Origin: an uncultured Prevotella sp.
GTDB taxonomy: Bacteria > Bacteroidota > Bacteroidia > Bacteroidales > Bacteroidaceae
Assembly (NCBI GenBank): GCA_900318855.1
Contig: ONMG01000058.1
Coordinates: 1-9,309, forward strand
Direction: 5' to 3'
Length of the DNA: 9,309 nucleotides
The notes under the pieces were generated by a model, which ran no database searches, was not told where the DNA came from, and was given only the letters and a program-made list of their open reading frames with translations. Positions within the stretch are counted from its first letter, which is position 1, and each line of letters opens with the position of its first letter. Made by a program: the position numbers and the translations under genes. This document shows, in pieces, positions 1-5,620 of this stretch.

Positions 1-1440
1 CATCGCCTCTACGAGGATGTCGAGTTTATCACCTTTCTTTACAGATGGGAGCATGATACTCTTCTCGTTTTTCACGCGGTCGATCTTCCCTGCAAACTCC
101 CCGTTGATGAACACCTGTGCGTAGTCGTGGGCATCGCTGATGGTGAGGCGACTGGGTTGGCTGATATCGGGCAGGGTAGTGGAGTAGAAGGCAGAGCCCC
201 ATCCCAAGTCCATCTCCTCGAAGGTCTTTGTGTCGTGGCTCTTTACCGTGCGCGTGATGAACTGGCAGAGCGGAATGCGGCTGGTGAGCTCCACTTTGGG
301 GAAACTCACCAGCGGAGCCGCAGGCTTGGGCACAGCAGGCAGCTTGTGGCTGTCGGCATATTTTGCGAGCGTCTTGCGCAACTCATAGTATTTGGGCGTG
401 GCCTGACCATATTCATTGATGGGCGCGTCGTAGTCGTAGGAGGTCACGTCGGGTGCGAAGCCCGGGCTGTTGGCTCCAGCCCAGTGACCGAAGCTTGTCC
501 CTCCGTGCGTCATGTAGAGCGAGAAGGAGATGCCTTTGGAGAGCATCTCGTTGATTCCGGCCACCATATCCTTTGCCGGACGCGTCTCGTGGCGGGCTCC
601 CCACTTGTCGAACCATCCGCTCCAGAACTCTGAGCACATCTTAGGGGCATCGGGACGCAGCTCGCCGAGACGTCGGAACTGCTCGTCGATATTGGCACCG
701 GTGCCGAAGTTCATCGTCCACACCAGGTCATCGAGTCCGTTCATGGTGAAGTTGCTTGCCCAGTCGCACTGGAAGAGCACGGGCCCCACACTCTTGCCCT
801 CTTTGTCCTGTGTGTACCAATTCGCCTTGAGCAGATCACGGATAGCACGGATGTAAGGCTTGTTCTCGCCGTAGCTGCCGTATTCGTTCTCCACCTGCAC
901 CATGATGATTGGGCCACCGCGCTGGATGGTCAGCGGAGCGAGCTGCTCAGCCACCTTCTCCTCGAAGACCTTCACGCGCTGCATGAAGAATGGATCCTGC
1001 TCACGCAGACGGATATCCTTCTTCTTCAGCAGCCACCAGGGCAGTCCGCCCATCTCCCACTCGGCACAGACATAGGGTCCAGGGCGCACGATGACATACA
1101 TGCCGTTTTTCTGTGCCAGTCGGCAGAAGGCGGCCACGTCGTTGTTGCCTGTGAAGTTGAAGTTGTCCTGCTGTGGCTCATGGATGTTCCAGAACACGTA
1201 GAGGCAGAGCGTATTCATGCCGAGCGCTTTGCACATCTTGATGCGCTGCTCCCAATAAGGACGGGGGATGCGGGGATAGTGCATCTCGGCGGCCTTGATG
1301 ACGAAAGGCTTTCCATTGAGCAGAAAGCTGCCTTTGCCTACGGTGAAACGATCGTTGACCGTTGCTCCGCTGCTCAGCGTGGGGCTGAATAAGGCGCAGA
1401 TGAGTAATGCGAGTGTAGTGACGGTCTTGTTAAAGTGCAT
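1..1440 (-). CDS. GH35 beta-galactosidase, secreted (C-terminus cut off by window edge)
   Basis: Glycoside hydrolase family 35 enzyme, expected to release terminal non-reducing beta-galactose with retention of configuration. 480 codons are visible without a stop, and the frame runs off the window; bacterial members are usually about 600-780 aa. The start MHFNKTVTTLALLICALFS gives a signal peptide, probably cut after LSSGA near residue 30. The only cysteine in it is preceded by Ile, which makes a poor lipobox, so a periplasmic or secreted enzyme is more likely than a lipoprotein. The GH35 signature GGPIIMVQVENEY is at residues 175-187; the second Glu (E186) is the expected acid/base. E271 in CSEFWSGWFDKWG is the expected nucleophile. 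The catalytic barrel covers about residues 32-350, followed by the start of the beta-sandwich region, ending at LDILVEAM. It has its own promoter and is separated from the susCD operon by about 700 bases. The family call is secure; the exact substrate linkage is unknown. Confidence 0.95.
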   Translation of the reverse strand, partial: MHFNKTVTTLALLICALFSPTLSSGATVNDRFTVGKGSFLLNGKPFVIKAAEMHYPRIPRPYWEQRIKMCKALGMNTLCLYVFWNIHEPQQDNFNFTGNNDVAAFCRLAQKNGMYVIVRPGPYVCAEWEMGGLPWWLLKKKDIRLREQDPFFMQRVKVFEEKVAEQLAPLTIQRGGPIIMVQVENEYGSYGENKPYIRAIRDLLKANWYTQDKEGKSVGPVLFQCDWASNFTMNGLDDLVWTMNFGTGANIDEQFRRLGELRPDAPKMCSEFWSGWFDKWGARHETRPAKDMVAGINEMLSKGISFSLYMTHGGTSFGHWAGANSPGFAPDVTSYDYDAPINEYGQATPKYYELRKTLAKYADSHKLPAVPKPAAPLVSFPKVELTSRIPLCQFITRTVKSHDTKTFEEMDLGWGSAFYSTTLPDISQPSRLTISDAHDYAQVFINGEFAGKIDRVKNEKSIMLPSVKKGDKLDILVEAM

Positions 1441-1471
1441 AAGAAGTATCGAGTTAGAATGTTTTCGACTT

Positions 1472-1503
1472 CAAAGTTACGACTATTCGCCCTGATAAGC
1501 AAG
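1472..1503 (-). promoter_or_regulatory. Predicted Bacteroidetes-type promoter for the GH35 gene
   Basis: On the minus strand a -7 box TAACTTTG (positions 1472-1479) matches the Bacteroidetes consensus TAnnTTTG. A -33 element CTTG (1500-1503) lies 20 bases upstream. Transcription would begin roughly at 1465-1470, giving a leader of about 25-30 nt before the ATG at 1440. The spacing is the same as in the susC promoter. It implies that the enzyme can be transcribed separately from the transport operon. Confidence 0.65.
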
Positions 1504-1593
1504 CAGACGGTCGGAAAATCTCTGGAAAACGATTACTTTGTGGGTAGAAAGAGGGGAAAGGTCCCCCGAGTCATTTCCCAAACAATGCATTCA

Positions 1594-1819
1594 TGTCAAG
1601 CGAGTGAGTTGTATGGCTGAGTCTCCATTCATGATACCAGTCATGTCAAAGTCGAGCTCATTTCCAACGACTCTGTCACCAGAAATGTCTTGCCGATGCG
1701 TCGTCGCCCATAAAATGGCAATAAACTCCGAGCGAAATGGCAACAAACTCCGAGCGCTCACTCTCCAAATATAGTTTTAAGAGCTGTCTCTTCTTTGTCC
1801 TTCCTGTCAACTTGCCCAT
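1594..1819 (-). pseudogene. 5' remnant of an AAA-type ATPase gene (ATPase_2/DUF234-like), frameshifted
   Basis: Three minus-strand frames, read in order, rebuild the N-terminus of the common Bacteroidetes ATP-binding protein family (archaeal-type ATPase with a C-terminal DUF234-like part). Frame one, from ATG at 1819, reads MGKLTGRTKKRQLLK and then LESERSEFVAI. Frame two carries the P-loop YGRRRIGKTFLVTES (1668-1712), matching Walker A GxxxxGKT. Frame three reads ELDFDMTGIMNGDSAIQL (1606-1659), which resembles the stretch that follows Walker A in the family. The breaks are a 22-bp tandem duplication (1713-1756), an apparent extra T just before the P-loop (TTTT where ATT TAT GGG would fit), and an apparent missing T near 1665. 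After residue ~75 of the rebuilt protein no further family sequence is visible; full-length members are several hundred residues. It is therefore a dead fragment. The family match is from memory of its motifs, not from a search. Confidence 0.8.
1713..1756. repeat. 22-bp direct tandem duplication (2 copies, 21/22 identical)
   Basis: Copy one is at 1713-1734 and copy two at 1735-1756, immediately adjacent; they differ at one position (T1722 versus C1744). On the minus strand each copy starts CGCTCGGAGTTT and ends GCCATTT, and corresponds to the RSEFVAI codons just before the Walker A motif of the ATPase remnant. Because 22 is not a multiple of 3, the duplication shifts the reading frame. It is best explained as a local duplication inside a former gene, not as an independent repeat family. 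Confidence 0.9.
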
Positions 1820-1865
1820 ATTGACTCGTTTTGAGGCAAAGTTTCGAAAAAGGAGCGGTATAGGC

Positions 1866-1952
1866 AAGCCAAAAGCCTCATTTTATTCTTGTTTTGGCTC
1901 ACTTATAAGGGATAAGCACGCCAAAACACTCCTTATTGGTCGCTTTTGGCTT
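1866..1952. repeat. Concentric inverted repeat (~87 bp, dyad centre at 1909)
   Basis: Three nested inverted repeats share one centre. The outer arms are AAGCCAAAAGC (1866-1876) and GCTTTTGGCTT (1942-1952), 11/11 complementary. The middle arms are GTTTTGGC (1891-1898) and GCCAAAAC (1920-1927), 8/8. The inner arms are CTTAT (1902-1906) and ATAAG (1912-1916). The heptamer GCCAAAA thus occurs four times in alternating orientation, with start-to-start spacings of 24, 28 and 24. It lies upstream of the ATPase remnant, beyond the susCD terminator. It could be a miniature mobile or extragenic palindromic element, an operator for a dimeric regulator, or the fold of a small RNA. The sequence does not decide between these. 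Confidence 0.75.
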
Positions 1953-2070
1953 AGGCATAGGGTTATAATGGCCTGTAGTTGGGGCGGAGAAGAATTAATG
2001 CGGCGAACGTGGCAGTCCTTCATCTACCCGCTTTCTTTTTGGAGCCTGAAAGGAATAGTAGTGGAGAAGA

Positions 2071-2104
2071 AAGTCCTGCATAAGGCTGAGCTTACGCAGG
2101 ACTT
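2071..2104 (-). terminator. Probable terminator of the susCD-lipoprotein operon
   Basis: A hairpin with arms AAGTCCTGC (2071-2079) and GCAGGACTT (2096-2104), one mismatch, then TAAG/CTTA (2081-2084/2091-2094) around a 6-nt loop. It lies 33 bases beyond the stop codon of the last operon gene. On the minus strand the stem runs into a pyrimidine-rich TTTCTTCTCC tract rather than a clean U run, so intrinsic termination is likely but not certain. On the plus strand GTTGTTTT follows a few bases later, so it could work in both directions. Confidence 0.6.
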
Positions 2105-2137
2105 GACTTAACGTTGTTTTCTGAGGGAAAGAATTGC

Positions 2138-3676
2138 TTACTTCACGGCGTTGCCATTGACGGCAAGCAGCTCCACGATGCGGAACTCAGCCACGGAGAG
2201 GTTTTGACCGCGCCAAGAGCTTTGGAAGTGAACCTTCATGAAGCGTCCCTTGACACCGCCGTTCTCCATTACCGATGACGGAGCATTGAAGACCTGCCAG
2301 CCAGCTGTCTGTGCAAACTGCACGTCCATGAGGTGTGTCCAGCTGTTCAGACCCACAGTGCTGTAGTCGGCGATGTTTCCACCGTTCTTCACAGGCGTGA
2401 ACTTGAACTCATTGTCGGCTGTGACGTAAATCTTGGCATCCTTGGCGTCGCGGTTGTTCGGGCTGCGCTGGAGCTCCTGCACACCAATGACGTTGCGGGC
2501 CTTCTGCAGGTCGACGACGAAGATGGTCTTGTCGGCGTTGCGCCAGCACTTGAAGGCATGGTGGTCGTTGTAGCCATAGTAGTAGTCGTCGGAACCGGTG
2601 AACTGTGACAACTGCCATCCCGTGTGCCAGAAGGAGTTGGGGTTCTGGTCGAAGATAGCTCCGATACCGGCGTTGTCAGAGCTTCCGCCAATAGCGTTGT
2701 CGTTGTTGCAGAATACCACCTTGCACTGCGAGACCGGCACAACAGCCGTAGCATAGAGTGGTACGCTGACGATGGCATAAGAGTAGACAGAGTCGTTCTG
2801 CATCTTCTCACCCATCGACGAGCTTCCTATCTTGAGCGGCAGGATGTAGGTCTCATCGTTCTCAAGGTTGGCACGGTTCACTACTAAGGTAGCAGTGTCG
2901 CGGATAAAGCCTTTGCCAATACCAAGGTTGCTGAAGCTATAGGAGCTTGAAGGCAACAGCTTGTACGACGTGCCGTGCAGATTGTTGTAGTCGGCCACGG
3001 CCTTTGCCTGTCCGGCATTGTCGAGCGCGAGCGTGATGTCATCGGTGTTGCGGTCGGTGTTGTTGATAACCAGCGGAATCTTTACGTCGAGACTCTTGTA
3101 AATCATCGTGGCTTGAATCTCAGTTGCGCCAAAGCCTAAGACGGGGCTCTTCACGTCGACTACATAGAGCGCACGGTTCATGTCGGAGTTCACGCTGTCC
3201 TTACCCACAGTGTTGAGTTGAAGGGATAGCACATACTGAGCGTCGGCATCCTGCTGAGCGAGTTTATAGATGGCCGTCGGGTTGAAGGTCACTGGGAAGT
3301 ACTGTCCCTCCTGGCCAGAGGCGAAACTCACATCCTGTCCGTTGGCAAAGCTATAGCAGTTGGCAGGCAGCACCTTGTAGTTGGTGCCGAGGAGTTGATT
3401 GTAGACGGAGTCTACGGCCACTTGGTCGAGCACATCCATCTTCAGATTAACTGAGGCCGAAGGGTCGCTGCCTGCTTTGATGAGAATCAGGGAGTCGGTG
3501 TATTCGGTCTGCGTGGTGAACAAGTGGAGGTTGTGCGTACCATATTCCTTGATGTAGGAAATCTTATGGTAGGCATCGGGCACCAGTTTGTCGAGGTCAT
3601 AGTCGTGGTCGTTGCACGACACTACGGCAAGTAGTGTCACGAACATGGCCAGGCATGATATGATTTTCTTTTTCAT
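2138..3676 (-). CDS. Surface lipoprotein with two BT_3987-like (DUF1735) domains and a C-terminal F5/8 type C domain
   Basis: 512 aa, probable surface glycan-binding protein (SusE/F-position partner) of the PUL. The signal peptide MKKKIISCLAMFVTLLAVVSC has a lipobox with lipidated C21, followed by NDHDYDLD, an acidic stretch of the kind that directs Bacteroidetes lipoproteins to the cell surface. Two homologous domains follow, about residues 45-175 and 186-310. Each carries the same motif: YNQLLGTNYKVLPANCYSF at 92-110 and YNNLHGTSYKLLPSSSYSF at 230-248. This fits the BT_3987-like N-terminal (DUF1735) family, often found on PUL lipoproteins and some GH18 enzymes. Residues ~325-505 look like a galactose-binding/discoidin fold: AIFDQNPNSFWHTGW, then KTIFVVDLQKARNVIGVQ, then GRFMKVHF near the end. 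No catalytic domain is visible. It is the third operon gene, 28 nt after susD-like, and precedes a terminator. The bound glycan is not known. Confidence 0.88.
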   Translation of the reverse strand: MKKKIISCLAMFVTLLAVVSCNDHDYDLDKLVPDAYHKISYIKEYGTHNLHLFTTQTEYTDSLILIKAGSDPSASVNLKMDVLDQVAVDSVYNQLLGTNYKVLPANCYSFANGQDVSFASGQEGQYFPVTFNPTAIYKLAQQDADAQYVLSLQLNTVGKDSVNSDMNRALYVVDVKSPVLGFGATEIQATMIYKSLDVKIPLVINNTDRNTDDITLALDNAGQAKAVADYNNLHGTSYKLLPSSSYSFSNLGIGKGFIRDTATLVVNRANLENDETYILPLKIGSSSMGEKMQNDSVYSYAIVSVPLYATAVVPVSQCKVVFCNNDNAIGGSSDNAGIGAIFDQNPNSFWHTGWQLSQFTGSDDYYYGYNDHHAFKCWRNADKTIFVVDLQKARNVIGVQELQRSPNNRDAKDAKIYVTADNEFKFTPVKNGGNIADYSTVGLNSWTHLMDVQFAQTAGWQVFNAPSSVMENGGVKGRFMKVHFQSSWRGQNLSVAEFRIVELLAVNGNAVK

Positions 3677-3704
3677 ACTGTGTTCTTTATTAAGCTTGGG
3701 TTAA

Positions 3705-5615
3705 TTAGTAGCCGGGAGCCTGCACGAGCTGCGGGTTGCTGTAGACCTCGCTCACTGCGACAGGAATCAGATACATGCGGTTTGACCACTGGAAGGGCTG
3801 GTCAATCTTCTTGGGAGTATTGAACTCTGCAAACGAGGGGTCGGCCTTGCTTAAGGCATTGAGGCCTTTGCGTACATTGGCGCCCAAATACTGCGGTGCA
3901 AGCATCCATCGGCGCAAGTCCTGAGCGCGCTCTCCCTCGAAGAAGAGCTCCGAGAAGCGCTCGTTGTGAACCCACTCCACGATGGGGTGTTCGCTGGTCA
4001 CGTCGGCAGCCGTCAGGTCGGGCACGCCAGCGCGCTCGCGGATGATGTTGAGGTCGCCAATGGCCTTGTCGGTCTGGCCGAGGTTGGCGTAGCACTCTGC
4101 ACGCAACAGATAGAGGTCAGCCAGGCGGATGACTGTCCGGGGAACAATGCGCATGTTGTTGCTGCCCGTACCCGTCCACTTGAAGTTGGGCTGCACATTC
4201 TTCTTCATGTTGAAGCCGGTCTGGCTGTTATCGCGCTGATAGAGCGTGGGATTGTAGCCCTGGTAGGCCTTGTCGGACTTCAGATAATTGCAGACAAGAG
4301 GCTTGCCATTGCTTATCACCTGGCTGTACTCATCGCCGTCAAAGGTTACCCAGGCGTAGAAGCGGGGCTCACGGTAGGCGTTCAGCTTGATGATGCGCTC
4401 CTTGCCTTTGATGCCGGCTGATTCGAACCACTCACTTTCATTGTAGAAGTTTGGATCGTCCTTAGGAAGCTTTCCGTCCTTTGTGTAGAAGCTCTCTATG
4501 GCGTTGAGTGTCGGTGAGAGTCCAGCCCAACCGCCTACGGCGTTACCGTCGTTCTTAACCAGACATCCGTGGGGCATGCCAGTGCGGATATGTGCATCAG
4601 CGTCAACAACAACACCGAAGATGACCTCGTGGTTGCCTTCCTCCTCTGTTGACGTGGTGAGATAGCGCATCTGCATCACGTGCTTGCTGAAGGTGGTGTC
4701 CTCACCTTCGTAGGTGGGGAGAGGCAGCTTGTCGAGCTTACGTAGGCTCTCAGAGGTCTTCATGTCGAAGAGAGAGCGCTGGCCTGTTGTCGTAGCATAC
4801 TCGATGGCCTTGTTGCAGGCTTCGAGTGCCCTCTGCCATTTCGAAGCATCGTAGGTGTTGCTCACGAGCAACTTGCCGTCCTTGTTCTTCCATGTAGGAT
4901 AGGGGAAGTGGCCGTTCCACAATGGTGAAGCGGCGTGCACAAGGAGCTTGGCTTTCAAAGCGTAGCAAGCTGTCGACGTGCCGCGGCCCAACTCCTCGGT
5001 AGAGACAGTTGCGGGCAAGGTCTGAGCGGCCTCGTCGTACCACTTGCTGATGGAATCGACGCAAGCATCGTAGGGCGAACGTCCCGGGAAGCCGGTCTTA
5101 GCTGTGTTCTGCGGGATGTAGCCGGTCACCAATGGGATGGGGCCGTAAGCATCGAGAAGGATATTGTGGTAGATGGCCTCAAGGAACTTGATTTCGGCCA
5201 TCCAGCGTGTGCGGTCCTCCTCCGTTACCTGTTCTGGATTGAGCACAGGCAGGTACTTAGTGAAGAGGTGACACTGTCCCAGGTTGTTATAGATGTTCAC
5301 CCAAGGACCGAGGTCGTTGTGCTCGGTGGGAGTCACCTGATTGAAGTTGTAGTACGAGAAGGCGTATCCGTACTCCATGGGCTCCACGAACTCATCGGAG
5401 GCTGACAGGTAGCTCTCAGGCTTGCTGTTGGCCCAGGACCTTAGTCCGGCATAGCATGAATAGAGGAAGCCGAGTGTGGCGTCGCGATCCTTCATCGTAT
5501 CCTTGAAGTCGGGCGTGGCAGGCGGGACGATATCCAAGTAGTTGCAGCTTACCAGGGTGACGGCTGCCATGGCCACAGTGGCCATCGTCTTTATATTTTT
5601 CTTAAACTTTTTCAT
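3705..5615 (-). CDS. susD-like: SusD-like (RagB/SusD) nutrient-binding outer-membrane lipoprotein
   Basis: 636 aa, a little longer than the usual ~500-600. It forms the lid of the SusC/SusD complex that captures oligosaccharides at the surface. The signal peptide ends in VTLVSC with lipidated C24, followed by NYLDIVPP, the typical start of mature SusD proteins. The N-terminal part (~residues 30-300) fits the SusD-like helical/TPR region. The C-terminal RagB/SusD domain contains RTVIRLADLYLLRAECYANL and DLNIIRERAGVP (about residues 490-530), then HNERFSELFFEGERAQDLRR (about 549-568), both hallmarks of the family. The end, LIPVAVSEVYSNPQLVQAPGY, also matches the family's usual C-terminus. The start lies 5 nt after the susC-like stop, so the two are translationally coupled or nearly so. 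No Shine-Dalgarno is present, only an A/T-rich stretch, as is normal in this phylum. Family assignment is certain; the ligand is unknown. Confidence 0.97.
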   Translation of the reverse strand: MKKFKKNIKTMATVAMAAVTLVSCNYLDIVPPATPDFKDTMKDRDATLGFLYSCYAGLRSWANSKPESYLSASDEFVEPMEYGYAFSYYNFNQVTPTEHNDLGPWVNIYNNLGQCHLFTKYLPVLNPEQVTEEDRTRWMAEIKFLEAIYHNILLDAYGPIPLVTGYIPQNTAKTGFPGRSPYDACVDSISKWYDEAAQTLPATVSTEELGRGTSTACYALKAKLLVHAASPLWNGHFPYPTWKNKDGKLLVSNTYDASKWQRALEACNKAIEYATTTGQRSLFDMKTSESLRKLDKLPLPTYEGEDTTFSKHVMQMRYLTTSTEEEGNHEVIFGVVVDADAHIRTGMPHGCLVKNDGNAVGGWAGLSPTLNAIESFYTKDGKLPKDDPNFYNESEWFESAGIKGKERIIKLNAYREPRFYAWVTFDGDEYSQVISNGKPLVCNYLKSDKAYQGYNPTLYQRDNSQTGFNMKKNVQPNFKWTGTGSNNMRIVPRTVIRLADLYLLRAECYANLGQTDKAIGDLNIIRERAGVPDLTAADVTSEHPIVEWVHNERFSELFFEGERAQDLRRWMLAPQYLGANVRKGLNALSKADPSFAEFNTPKKIDQPFQWSNRMYLIPVAVSEVYSNPQLVQAPGY

Positions 5616-5620
5616 TGCGA

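Larger units (their letters stand above)
1441..2137. other. Gene-poor interval between GH35 and the susCD operon
   Basis: About 700 bases without an intact gene. Reading from high to low coordinates, it holds the probable operon terminator (2071-2104), a concentric inverted repeat (1866-1952), the 5' remnant of an ATPase gene (1594-1819) with a 22-bp tandem duplication, and the GH35 promoter (1472-1503). The open frames on the plus strand here are antisense to the remnant or cross the palindrome and resemble no family I know. A weak inverted repeat GGGAAA/TTTCCC lies at 1554-1579. The interval looks like an insertion that decayed between two PUL transcription units, though insertion itself is inference. 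Confidence 0.7.

Noticed and set aside
127..633. 168-codon plus-strand ORF opposite the GH35 gene
   Set aside because: The minus-strand frame carries the complete GH35 active-site signatures; the plus-strand frame is its antisense shadow.
1713..1756. Tandem repeat as the start of a CRISPR array
   Set aside because: The two copies abut with no spacer, and there are only two; they lie in former coding sequence.
1676..1867. 63-codon minus-strand ORF taken as an independent small protein
   Set aside because: Its middle (GKLTGRTKKRQLLK, LESERSEFVAI) is the N-terminus of the broken ATPase. The tail after SEFVAI is read in the wrong frame because of the 22-bp duplication.
1737..2111. 124-codon plus-strand ORF across the gene-poor interval
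   Set aside because: It runs antisense to the ATPase remnant, crosses the palindrome and the terminator hairpin, and shows no domain or signal peptide.
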